A DNA stretch of 64,000 bases from Bryobacterales bacterium KBS 96 (GTDB taxonomy: Bacteria; Acidobacteriota; Terriglobia; Bryobacterales; Bryobacteraceae): contig KB906767.1 of the NCBI GenBank assembly GCA_000381625.1, positions 783,729-847,728 on the forward strand. Direction: 5' to 3'. Position 1 is the first letter of the stretch; each line of letters opens with the position of its first letter. The translations under genes and the position numbers were made by a program. Below are positions 56,104 to 64,000 of the stretch, in pieces. Under the pieces are notes generated by a model that saw nothing but the letters and a program-made list of their open reading frames with translations, made no database searches and was not told where the DNA came from.

Positions 56104-56181
56104 TTTCTTCCTCATTACCAGGGCGCCGGCCTGCCGCTACATTCCGAGCCGCGAAACCTGGTTTGATTTGTACCGCCAAAC

Positions 56182-57150
56182 CTAAATAAATAACGTGCTT
56201 ACCGAACCACCTTCGTGTATCGACTGGATGGCGCGGCCAAGCAATGGAGCTACCGACAGCGTGCGAATCTTACCGCAAGCCGCCACCCGGGGATTCAGCG
56301 GTATCGAGTTCGTCACCACCAATTCCGCTAACGGCGAGGCCTCCACACGCTCAACCGCCGGTCCCGATAAAACCGCGTGCGTGGCACAAGCGGAGACACC
56401 CGCCGCGCCCTGGGTCAACAATGCCTCAACGCCTTTTACCAGCGTGCCGGCCGTATCCACGAGGTCGTCCACGATCAAACAATACTGCCCACGAACATCG
56501 CCGATGATGTTCATTACCTCGGCTATATTCACTTCGGTTCGCCGCTTATCGATAATCGCGAGCGGCGCATTCAACCGTTTCGCGAAGGCGCGGGCGCGTT
56601 CCACCCCGCCGGCATCGGGCGAAACGATTGTGAGATTACCCGTCCACCGCGATTCAAAATACTCCACCATCACCGGCGCCGCGAATAAATGATCCACAGG
56701 AATATCGAAAAATCCCTGGATTTGAGCGGCGTGGAGATCCAGAGCCAGAATCCGGCTTGCTCCAGCCCGCTCGAGCAGACTGGCAACCAGCTTGGCCGAG
56801 ATTGGCATGCGCGGCTTGTCCTTCCGGTCCTGCCGCGCATACCCATAATAGGGTAACACTGCCGTGATGCGTTCCGCACTAGCCCGCTTCAGCGCGTCGA
56901 TCATCAGCAGCAATTCCATGATGTTGTGATCGACGGGGGTGCAGGTGGGCTGGACGACAAAAACGTCCGCCCCTCTCACATTCTCTTCAATCTGCAGATG
57001 CGTTTCGCCATCCGCAAACCTGCGGATCATGGCCGAACCCAGCGGACATCCCAGACTGTCGCAGATCTCCTGAGACAGCGGCACGTTCGCTGTGCCCGAA
57101 AATACCTTGAAATGGTTATAACTCGCTCGTACCGGTCGCGGAGCAGCCAT
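56182..57150 (-). CDS. prs: Ribose-phosphate pyrophosphokinase
   Basis: 322 residues. It makes PRPP from ribose 5-phosphate and ATP for nucleotides, histidine and tryptophan. Motifs: FADGETHLQIEENVRGADVF, HNIMELLLMIDALKRASAER, YYGYARQDRKDKPRMPISAK (ATP-binding flexible loop), LDLHAAQIQGFFDIPVDHL, and the PRPP loop CLIVDDLVDTAGTLVKGVE. All key regions are present. It is in the order apt-ispE-prs-rplY-pth, the typical placement next to rplY and pth. Confidence 0.97.
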   Translation of the reverse strand: MAAPRPVRASYNHFKVFSGTANVPLSQEICDSLGCPLGSAMIRRFADGETHLQIEENVRGADVFVVQPTCTPVDHNIMELLLMIDALKRASAERITAVLPYYGYARQDRKDKPRMPISAKLVASLLERAGASRILALDLHAAQIQGFFDIPVDHLFAAPVMVEYFESRWTGNLTIVSPDAGGVERARAFAKRLNAPLAIIDKRRTEVNIAEVMNIIGDVRGQYCLIVDDLVDTAGTLVKGVEALLTQGAAGVSACATHAVLSGPAVERVEASPLAELVVTNSIPLNPRVAACGKIRTLSVAPLLGRAIQSIHEGGSVSTLFI

Positions 57151-57229
57151 TAGTTGTCTGTATCTTCCCCTTTTTGGCCTACGCCGCTTGCTGACGCGCG
57201 CGGTTCAGTGCTGTTCAAAGGCCTTTTCA

Positions 57230-58237
57230 TCAGGCCGGGAAACTCGCTTGCGCCGCGTCTCCCAGCGCCCGGCGCCAAGCCGCGCAGTAGCCGGCTCGCG
57301 GCAAGAATCGCACGGGGTAGGCCCAACCTGCCGGAAAGCGCCCTGCTGCGGTCTTTGCCTCCGCCACGCTGGCGAAAATACCGAAGAGCGCCGACCCGCT
57401 ACCCGTCATTAAGGCTGGTTTTGCGCCTAAGCGCTTCAGTTTTTTGGAGAGCGACGCCAACTCTGGATGCACCGAAAAAACAGCCTTTTCGAAATCGTTT
57501 TTGAGATGCAGACGACCGAGAGCGGCCCGATGCAATCCCCAGGCGATGGCCTGAAACTCTCCCAGAATAGGCAACACATCGTGCGAAGTCAATGAATCTG
57601 TAATATTCGAACGGGGGCGCGTGTGAACGCCTCGTTCTAACGACCGGTAGGCGTCAGACGTAGACACATGTACGCCGCTCGCGACCACCAGCGCAGGGAG
57701 CGCGCCAATGTCGGGCAGCGGGTACAATTCCGTGCCCCGCCCCAACCCCAGAGCCGTTCCCCCATATAGGAAAAACGGCACATCGCTACCGAGCGCGGCC
57801 GCGATCTCGTGAAGCTGGCCCTGAGGAACCGATTTGCCGGCCAGCACCGGAAGCGCGCGTAGCACGGCGGCGGCATCGCTCGACCCACCTCCGAGACCGG
57901 CGCCCATCGGAATTCGCTTGCGGAGGAACAAACGAACCCAAGCCGTCATTCCCAGGCGATCCAGAACGGCCCGGGCGGCTCGTAGAACGATATTGTCTTC
58001 TATATCGATCGAGCTATCGAGAATTAATTCGGTGCGCCGGGCCCGGCAGAATTCGATACCGAGCGTCTCGCGTAAGCTGATGGTTTGAAAGATGGTTCTG
58101 ATCTCGTGGTATCCGTCGGGGCGCTTATGAAGAACCCGCAAATCCAGGTTCAACTTGGCAAATGCCGGAACCTCGACGTGAAGCGTGCGGCCAGCGTCCG
58201 TAACCCTGCGACCCGATGTCATCCGAGGCGCCGCCAC
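57230..58237 (-). CDS. ispE: 4-diphosphocytidyl-2-C-methyl-D-erythritol kinase
   Basis: 335 residues from a GTG; an ATG at 58222 is also possible. GHMP kinase of the non-mevalonate isoprenoid pathway. Motifs: VEVPAFAKLNLDLRVLHKRP, DGYHEIRTIFQTISL, the ATP loop RIPMGAGLGGGSSDAAAVLR, and LMTGSGSALFGIFAS near residue 280. The C-terminus (SVAEAKTAAGRFPAGWAYPV and then an unconserved tail) is longer than usual. It stands upstream of prs, the common arrangement ispE-prs. Confidence 0.95.
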   Translation of the reverse strand: MAAPRMTSGRRVTDAGRTLHVEVPAFAKLNLDLRVLHKRPDGYHEIRTIFQTISLRETLGIEFCRARRTELILDSSIDIEDNIVLRAARAVLDRLGMTAWVRLFLRKRIPMGAGLGGGSSDAAAVLRALPVLAGKSVPQGQLHEIAAALGSDVPFFLYGGTALGLGRGTELYPLPDIGALPALVVASGVHVSTSDAYRSLERGVHTRPRSNITDSLTSHDVLPILGEFQAIAWGLHRAALGRLHLKNDFEKAVFSVHPELASLSKKLKRLGAKPALMTGSGSALFGIFASVAEAKTAAGRFPAGWAYPVRFLPRAGYCAAWRRALGDAAQASFPA

Positions 58238-58270
58238 AAACCTGACGTGAACTGAAAAATCACGGGGAGA

Positions 58271-58852
58271 TCAGTACTTGATGAGAGAGAACAGGTCGTA
58301 GTTCTTGAGCTTCTCGCGCCCCGGCAGGAACGACAATTCAATTACGAAGCCTAGCCCGGAAACCTTGCCGCCCAACAACTCGACCAGCTTCGCAACGGCG
58401 GAAGCAGTGCCGCCGGTAGCCAGCACGTCGTCGATAATCAGCACATTTTGACCAGGCTCAATCGCATCCGCGTGAATTTCCAGGCTGTCGGAGCCATACT
58501 CGAGGGCATACTCGACGCTGCGCCGTTGATATGGCAGCTTTCCCGGCTTGCGAACGGGAACGAAACCGGCTCCGAGCGCCAGCGCCATGGCGGGCGCAAA
58601 AAAGTAGCCGCGCGCCTCTATGCCTACGACAACATCGACAGGTTTCGCCGCATAGTGATCTTTTAGACGTTCAATCGTCTCGTGGAAGCCGTCTTTATCT
58701 TTTAAAAGAGTGGTGATGTCGTAGAAATTGATTCCGGGTTTCGGAAAATCCGGAACCTCCCGGATCAACTGCTTCAGATGGTCCATGTTGATGAAGGGCG
58801 ATGAGGGCGCGAATCCGTCATTGTAGCAGGGGGACAAGCGGATCGCGGTCAT
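58271..58852 (-). CDS. apt: Adenine phosphoribosyltransferase
   Basis: 193 residues. It salvages adenine to AMP with PRPP. Motifs: [60 protein letters not shown], and the PRPP loop [20 protein letters not shown]. Start choice: ATG 58852 has TTAGGAG 4 nt upstream, but it adds 22 residues to the usual N-terminus ([14 protein letters not shown] 58786, which lacks a site). TACAAT in the added segment could be a promoter for the shorter form, so the start remains open. Confidence 0.95.
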   Translation of the reverse strand: MTAIRLSPCYNDGFAPSSPFINMDHLKQLIREVPDFPKPGINFYDITTLLKDKDGFHETIERLKDHYAAKPVDVVVGIEARGYFFAPAMALALGAGFVPVRKPGKLPYQRRSVEYALEYGSDSLEIHADAIEPGQNVLIIDDVLATGGTASAVAKLVELLGGKVSGLGFVIELSFLPGREKLKNYDLFSLIKY

Positions 58853-59040
58853 TAGGCTCCTAACGGGACGTTGGCGGCGGGTTTTTTCTCCTTAAAATGC
58901 ACCCTTGGAGGAGAAATTGCCTGTAACTCCAGCCGTGAGCCGAATTCGGCCGAATTTGCGAAGATGGCGTGACCCTGGCGCGGCAAAGAGTCCGCCCGTG
59001 GGAACGGACTGTCACGAAAACGGACAGGAGTTCTGAAGCT

Positions 59041-61485
59041 ATGTCTTTTTCCGATTTGAAATATGCGGCCCGCACTCTGCGCAAAAGCCCCGTGATAACG
59101 ATTACTGCAATAGCCGCTCTGGCGCTCGGCATTGGCGCGAACACCGCATTGTTCAGTGTTGTGAACGCAGTCTTATTGCGGCCCATGAACTATCCGCATG
59201 CGGAGCGCATCGTGGAGATCACACGCTCCTTTCAGGGCGGCAAGTTTAACTCGCCGTCCGTTACCGCCACGAAATTCGATTTCTGGCGCACGCAGAACCA
59301 ATCGTTTGAGGCAGTCGCCGCGTACGATTTCCTGCCGTTGGGGATCAATCTTACCGGTCGGGGGGAGCCGCAGAGGTTGAGCAGCTTACCCGTCACGGCG
59401 GGGTTTTTTCAGGTATTAGGCGTACAGCCTTTTCTTGGGCGCTCTTTCAGCGAATCCGAAGACAAACCGGGCGCGGGGCACTTTGCCGTTATCAGCTATG
59501 GGTTGTGGCAGCGACTGTTTGATGGCGACCGGCACGCCGTCGGGAGAACTGTGACGTTGAACAACGCCGGCTACACTGTTCTGGGCGTCATGCCGCGCGA
59601 TTTCGATTTCCCCGAAGCAGCCGACGTCTGGACGCCAATACAACTGCAAATCGATCCGGCGGATCACAGCAACAACTACAAGGTAATCGGCCGCCTGAAA
59701 TCCGGCGTCTCGCTCCAGCAAGCTGCCGAAGACATGCGTCTCGTGGGACAGCGCTTCCGCCAGCGGTTCAGCAGCGCGGCGATGGACGATACGGAAGACG
59801 TGAGCGTCATCGGTTTTCATTCCTGGATCGTCGGGAATGTCCGGCCGATGCTACTCGTCTTAATGGGCGCGGTTGGTTTTGTTCTGTTGATCGCCTGTGC
59901 GGATGTGGCCAATCTGCTACTTGCGCGTTCCGCTGCCCGGCGGCAGGAGATGGCGGTCCGCGCCGCCTTGGGCGCGAGCGGCGGGCGTCTGATGCGCCTT
60001 CTATTTACGGAAAGCCTGCTACTCTCGCTCGCAGGCGCAGCCCTCGGCATCCTAGTTGCGCAGTCGTCACTGCCGCTGTTGCTTGGGCTTGCGCCGGCCA
60101 ATCTGCCTCTGTTGCCGCGAGTGAGCATCGATTGGGGTGTCATTCTGTTTGCTGTCGCCATCGCGGTTCTCACCGGATTCCTGTTCGCCTTGTTCCCTGC
60201 CCTGCAAAGCATGCGGCTGGGCATTGGCAATCCTTTACGCGATTCTGGCAACCGCACGACCGCAAATGCCTCCGCGAATCGCGCCCGCCAGGTGCTAGTG
60301 GTGGCCGAAGTGGCTATTTCTTTGATTCTTCTGATTGGCGCCGGCCTGCTCATTCAGACGTTCAAGAACCTCAGCGGAGTCGATCCCGGCTTTGACACGC
60401 GCCATGTCCTGACAACGCAGATGTCGGTGAGCGACGACAGATTCCGCAAGACAGCGGCTGTGGCGCAATTGACAAACAGGATCGTGACACGGCTCGAAGC
60501 AATGCCTGGTGTCGCCGCCGTTGCGACCACGATTACTTTGCCGACTGAAATTGGCCCGGACCTCTCATTCGAGATCGTCGGCCGCCCACCTTCGAACCAA
60601 GTGCTGGATGAACAGTGGCGCAGCATCACACCGCACTATTTCTCGGCGCTGCAAATTCCGGTTGTCGCCGGCCGCGCGTTCACGCTACAAGATACGCAGC
60701 AATCCCGCGCCGTCGTCATCGTGAATGAAGCGTTTGCACGCAAACACTTCCCCAAGCAGAGCCCCATTGGCCGGCAGATTCTCATTGGGCGCGGTTTGGG
60801 GCCGATATTTGCCGATCGTCCCCGGCAAATTGTCGGAGTTGTGGGTGACACGCGCGATATCGGATTGGGCGCTCCTCCTCCGCCTATACTCTACGAGCCC
60901 TTGGCACAGGTTCCGAATGGCCTGATAGGCTTGGACAATCAACTGGCGCCCCTGAACTGGGTGATTCGTACTTCCAGCGGCGCTATGCCAACAGCAGAGC
61001 AGATTCGCCGCGAAACCTTAACGGCCTCTGGCGGCGTTCCGATGGCCGAACCGCGCCTGCTCGAACGTGTGGTGGGCGCATCGATCTCGCGCCAGCGATT
61101 CAGCATGGCCCTGCTCGCGATCTTTGCCGGCCTCGCGATGCTGCTCGGGGCAATCGGAATCTACGGAGTAATCTCTTATTCGGTGGCGCAGCGCACTCGC
61201 GAACTCGGCATCCGCAGCGCGCTCGGCGCGACCAGAGGCGATCTTTTGAGGCTGGTGATTGGACAGGGCATGTGGCTGGCCGGGATTGGCCTAACGGTAG
61301 GGCTATTCTCCGCCCTAGGCCTCACGCAGTTTCTGAAAGGGATGCTGTACGGGGTCACGGCATTCGATCCAGTAGTGCTTATCAGCGTCACTGCTTTGTT
61401 GGCGGCGGTTGCACTGGCGGCCTGCTGGTTCCCGGCACGCAGAGCCGCTCGCATCGATCCGGCCGTTGCATTGCGCCAGGACTGA
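59041..61485 (+). CDS. ABC-transporter-type permease, acidobacterial orphan (ADOP) family
   Basis: 814 residues from ATG 59041 (AGGAG 11 nt upstream). The N-terminus, LKYAARTLRKSPVITITAIA, is the hallmark of these proteins. It has two copies of the MacB periplasmic-core/FtsX module: TM1 near 20-40, a periplasmic core (about 50-245), helices at 270-400, then a second TM near 430, another periplasmic core, and helices at 690-800 ending RRAARIDPAVALRQD. Typical FtsX sequences appear twice (RRQEMAVRAALGASGGRLMR and QRTRELGIRSALGATRGDLL). No ATPase gene adjoins it. Family members are strongly expanded in Acidobacteria and their cargo is unknown. Confidence 0.92.
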   Translation: MSFSDLKYAARTLRKSPVITITAIAALALGIGANTALFSVVNAVLLRPMNYPHAERIVEITRSFQGGKFNSPSVTATKFDFWRTQNQSFEAVAAYDFLPLGINLTGRGEPQRLSSLPVTAGFFQVLGVQPFLGRSFSESEDKPGAGHFAVISYGLWQRLFDGDRHAVGRTVTLNNAGYTVLGVMPRDFDFPEAADVWTPIQLQIDPADHSNNYKVIGRLKSGVSLQQAAEDMRLVGQRFRQRFSSAAMDDTEDVSVIGFHSWIVGNVRPMLLVLMGAVGFVLLIACADVANLLLARSAARRQEMAVRAALGASGGRLMRLLFTESLLLSLAGAALGILVAQSSLPLLLGLAPANLPLLPRVSIDWGVILFAVAIAVLTGFLFALFPALQSMRLGIGNPLRDSGNRTTANASANRARQVLVVAEVAISLILLIGAGLLIQTFKNLSGVDPGFDTRHVLTTQMSVSDDRFRKTAAVAQLTNRIVTRLEAMPGVAAVATTITLPTEIGPDLSFEIVGRPPSNQVLDEQWRSITPHYFSALQIPVVAGRAFTLQDTQQSRAVVIVNEAFARKHFPKQSPIGRQILIGRGLGPIFADRPRQIVGVVGDTRDIGLGAPPPPILYEPLAQVPNGLIGLDNQLAPLNWVIRTSSGAMPTAEQIRRETLTASGGVPMAEPRLLERVVGASISRQRFSMALLAIFAGLAMLLGAIGIYGVISYSVAQRTRELGIRSALGATRGDLLRLVIGQGMWLAGIGLTVGLFSALGLTQFLKGMLYGVTAFDPVVLISVTALLAAVALAACWFPARRAARIDPAVALRQD

Positions 61486-61619
61486 TGAGCTTACGTCGAT
61501 GAGCGCCGTACGAGCCGGTCACCAAAGGACGTGATTCCTGGCAGGAAGATCCCGAATAATGCCTCATCGCGGGAACCGCTGAGGTCCTCCCGCACATTGC
61601 GTTCACGTTAACGAAAACC

Positions 61620-62762
61620 TCACGCATATCGCGTGAAAATGGCCGTATCCACAGGCGTATCGCCTATCGGCACCATAGCGAATAACGAAGCGCCTGTTTT
61701 CAGGCGCGTCCCCTTGATGTTCGGAATCCGGATCACGGCCATGTCGCCGCTCGATTCATTCAGAATGAGCGCGTATTGCTGATCTGGAGTTATCGTGATC
61801 TGTTTTGGTTGCTGCCCCGCCTGTGTCAACGCGATCATCTTCCGGGTATCTACGCTCAAGATGCTGATCTCTGAGCCAGTCCGGCTGGCGACAAAGAGAT
61901 ACATAGGATTGGGGCCAGAACAGGCCATAGCGCCGGGAGTTCGCCCTGCGAGCACAGTTTGCTCTACCTCAGGCGTGTGGAACGGAAAAACGATGGCGAT
62001 CCCGTCCATGCCGCTGCCCGAGACGAAGAGCTGTCCACCTTGGTCCGCGCTGAAACAGAGGTTCTCCGGGCGCATCGCGAGAGGCAGTTCGCAAATGGTC
62101 TGAAGAGTCTGGCTGTCGAGCGCCACCAGTGTGCGCTCGCGATAATTCGCAACCAGCAGAATCTGGCCATCCGAGCGAAACCGCAGGTTTCCAAGCTCCC
62201 CCGCAAGCTGGGTGTGGACGCGTTTGCCCGTGGCGAGTTCGATGCACTCCACCATGCCGCTGGCGCCTTCTGAAATCGCCGCGTAGATGCGGTTTGTCCC
62301 GGAATAGAAGCACAGGTCCAAATCCAGCGGCTCGTTTTCCAGCCGGACGCGCCGGACAATTCGATGGCTCTCCACGTCCGCAAGAATGAGTTCGTGGCTC
62401 TTGCCGGAGATCGCGGCCAGCATCTTCCCGTCTGGGGTGAGGCGAATGGAATCGACACGATCGGCAAGCCGGACCGACGCCTTTTTTGCCAAACGCTCAA
62501 TGTCCAGCAGGTGAACGGTTCCGGTTGCGGGGGTCAGCGCGTAGCCTTGCCTGGAATCCGCGATGACCACCGACGGTGAAGCATTCAGCCCGATCTTCTT
62601 CGCGACTTGAAACGAGTTGAGGTCGACGGCGGCCACGGAGTTCTCGCCCGCCGTGCTCACCAGCGCGTATCCCGGATACCCGGTTGCCCGGCTCCGGCCA
62701 CAGGCGGAAGCGATAGTGAATGCGCTGCCGGCAAGCAGACTGCGGCGGGTAAATTTACTGTC
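61620..62762 (-). CDS. Secreted beta-propeller protein (YncE-like)
   Basis: 380 residues from ATG 62762; the frame extends 15 codons further but ATG 62762 begins a proper export signal. The N-terminus FTRRSLLAGSAFTIASACGR is a twin-arginine-like signal with a possible lipobox cysteine (ASAC). The rest consists of seven-bladed-propeller repeats, each with strands like GYALTPATGTVHLLDIERL, TPDGKMLAAISGKSHELILA, SDGQILLVANYRERTLVALD and TPDQQYALILNESSGDMAVI. It should be periplasmic or lipid-anchored. It may bind a partner protein; no enzyme activity is apparent. Confidence 0.85.
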   Translation of the reverse strand, partial: DSKFTRRSLLAGSAFTIASACGRSRATGYPGYALVSTAGENSVAAVDLNSFQVAKKIGLNASPSVVIADSRQGYALTPATGTVHLLDIERLAKKASVRLADRVDSIRLTPDGKMLAAISGKSHELILADVESHRIVRRVRLENEPLDLDLCFYSGTNRIYAAISEGASGMVECIELATGKRVHTQLAGELGNLRFRSDGQILLVANYRERTLVALDSQTLQTICELPLAMRPENLCFSADQGGQLFVSGSGMDGIAIVFPFHTPEVEQTVLAGRTPGAMACSGPNPMYLFVASRTGSEISILSVDTRKMIALTQAGQQPKQITITPDQQYALILNESSGDMAVIRIPNIKGTRLKTGASLFAMVPIGDTPVDTAIFTRYA

Positions 62763-63037
62763 CATGGGACTGAGACTTGTTTTTGCTAGCCCGGCAGGCG
62801 ATTCCACGGCAGAGATTTCCGGCCTCGTAAGGGCAGTGAATGCCCTGCCCGCGCAGTCGATGAAAGCGGAGATTCACGTGATCTAGTACTCGTGGTATTC
62901 CTATGTTACTCTCGTGAGTGATCGCGGGGGGAGCCTCGCCCTCCGTGTGCTTCTTGCGCATTGTCTGAGCTCGGTTCCGAGCCGTTGCGAAAGCTGCCAT
63001 CCACGGGTCGCGATCAGTAAGGGACCAAGCTCTTTTC

Positions 63038-64000
63038 ATGAATTTCAGGTCTGTTTTTAGCCTTATTTCTTCCGATCTTGCCATCGATCTTGGCACGGCG
63101 AATACGCTGGTTTTCGCCAAAAGCAAGGGCGTTGTCGTGAATGAGCCGTCCATCGTCGCCATCAACAAAACCAATGGCGAGGTGGAAGCCGTCGGCAAAG
63201 AGGCCAAGGAAATGGTGGGGCGCACGCCTGGAAACATTGTCGCGATCCGTCCCATGAAGGACGGGGTTATCGCGGACTTTAAAGTCACCGAGCGCATGTT
63301 GAACTATTTCATCCAAAAGGCGCACGGACGCAAAATGCTGGTGCACCCGCGTATCGTCATCGGTGTTCCGAGCGAGATCACACAGGTCGAAAAAAGAGCC
63401 GTGATCGACTCCGCCTATCGCGCCAAAGCAAGCGAAGTACACCTGGTGGAGCAGGCGATGGTGGCAGCTATTGGGGCAGGCCTGCCTATCACCGAGCCCT
63501 CCGGGAACATGGTGGTAGATATCGGCGGCGGGACTACCGATGTCGCCGTAATTTCTCTCTCCGGTATCGTTTACTCGCGCTCGGTTCGCGTCGCCGGCAA
63601 CGAAATGGACGACGCCATCATGCAGTACCTGAAGCGGAAGTATAACCTTCTGATTGGCGAGCGGACGGCGGAACAGATCAAGATTCAGCTCGGCTCCGGG
63701 TATCCTCTGGACCGGCCGATTACCATGGAGATCAAGGGCCGCAATCTGATCGAAGGCGTCCCGAAAACCATTACCATCGGGGATAGCGAGATCCGCGAGG
63801 CGCTTTCGGAATGTGTTGCGACCATCGTGAACGCCATTCGGGTGGCGCTTGAAAGAACGCCACCCGAATTAAGCGCCGATATCAGCGACCGTGGCATAGT
63901 GCTGACCGGAGGCGGAGCGATGCTGAAGAACCTCGACCGGCGCATCCGGGAGGAAACGGGGCTCCCGGTGTCGATTGCCGACGATCCCCTGGCTTCGGTT
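63038..64000 (+). CDS. mreB: Rod shape-determining protein MreB, partial (3' end outside window)
   Basis: First 321 residues of an actin-like protein of about 345. Its filaments under the inner membrane organise wall synthesis. Actin-family motifs: DLAIDLGTANTLVFAKSKGV (phosphate 1), GIVVDIGGGTTDV-type phosphate 2 (here MVVDIGGGTTDVAVISLSG), VGVPSEITQVEKRAV-type connector and GIVLTGGGAMLKNLDRRIRE (adenosine motif). The N-terminal MNFRSVFSLI could be the membrane-binding amphipathic helix. The frame runs open to the window end. mreC and mreD would be expected next. Confidence 0.96.
   Translation, partial: MNFRSVFSLISSDLAIDLGTANTLVFAKSKGVVVNEPSIVAINKTNGEVEAVGKEAKEMVGRTPGNIVAIRPMKDGVIADFKVTERMLNYFIQKAHGRKMLVHPRIVIGVPSEITQVEKRAVIDSAYRAKASEVHLVEQAMVAAIGAGLPITEPSGNMVVDIGGGTTDVAVISLSGIVYSRSVRVAGNEMDDAIMQYLKRKYNLLIGERTAEQIKIQLGSGYPLDRPITMEIKGRNLIEGVPKTITIGDSEIREALSECVATIVNAIRVALERTPPELSADISDRGIVLTGGGAMLKNLDRRIREETGLPVSIADDPLASV

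Overview
The window looks like chromosomal DNA from an acidobacterium, most plausibly of the Solibacter/Bryobacter type. The evidence is a GC-rich genome, an orphan MacB/FtsX-type permease of the acidobacterial duplicated (ADOP) family, two very large Oar-like TonB-dependent receptors with carboxypeptidase-regulatory N-termini, a 3-keto-disaccharide hydrolase (DUF1080) protein, and many short palindromic intergenic repeats. The taxonomic call is an inference; no 16S gene is present to confirm it.

Layout. 1-2170 is the 5' three quarters of a 23S rRNA gene on the minus strand. Its upstream side carries its own promoter-like sequence and no 16S or tRNA gene, so this 23S appears unlinked from 16S. 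Right behind that promoter, on the plus strand, come an acidic unknown gene and a serine-recombinase element (DUF5372 protein, HTH protein, a frameshifted small gene, large recombinase; about 3.5-6.9 kb). 7-19 kb holds two SAM methyltransferases, the stringent-response gene rsh, a DUF971 gene, a compact small-RNA/small-peptide locus, a Gly/Tyr-rich secreted protein, ychF and the first TonB receptor. 19-25 kb holds a flavin monooxygenase, glutamate dehydrogenase, a two-gene unit of an unknown small protein plus a B12-type radical SAM enzyme, and a MITE-like insertion. 25.5-32.4 kb holds carAB, a thiE-like gene, and a formylglycine-generating enzyme coupled to a parvulin. 32.5-36.8 kb is a seven-gene, tightly overlapping Mrp/Mbh-type cation/proton antiporter operon.

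37-46 kb holds DoxX, a MarR-pirin operon with a clear operator-like palindrome, a DUF1080 protein, a PRC-barrel protein, and a redox/signalling operon: response regulator fused to a thioredoxin-reductase-like flavoprotein, cyclic-nucleotide-domain histidine kinase, and a UBP-type zinc finger protein. An alpha/beta hydrolase and msrA follow. 46.3-53.2 kb holds the second TonB receptor, a PNPOx-like protein, a DUF2127 protein, an unknown protein and a HEAT-repeat protein. 53.4-58.9 kb is a conserved housekeeping run transcribed leftwards: apt, ispE, prs, rplY, pth, rpsF, rpsR, rplI. The right end has the ADOP permease, a beta-propeller lipoprotein-like gene and the start of mreB.

The loci most worth a second look are the autonomous 23S gene, the small RNA/hydrophobic peptide locus at 12.8-13.0 kb (possible type I toxin-antitoxin arrangement), the small-protein/radical-SAM pair at 22.2-24.7 kb, the MITE with 9-bp flanking repeats at 24.8-25.05 kb, and the zinc-finger/flavoprotein/kinase operon at 41-44.4 kb. 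Promoters, repeats and RNA structures were found by eye and have not been computed.
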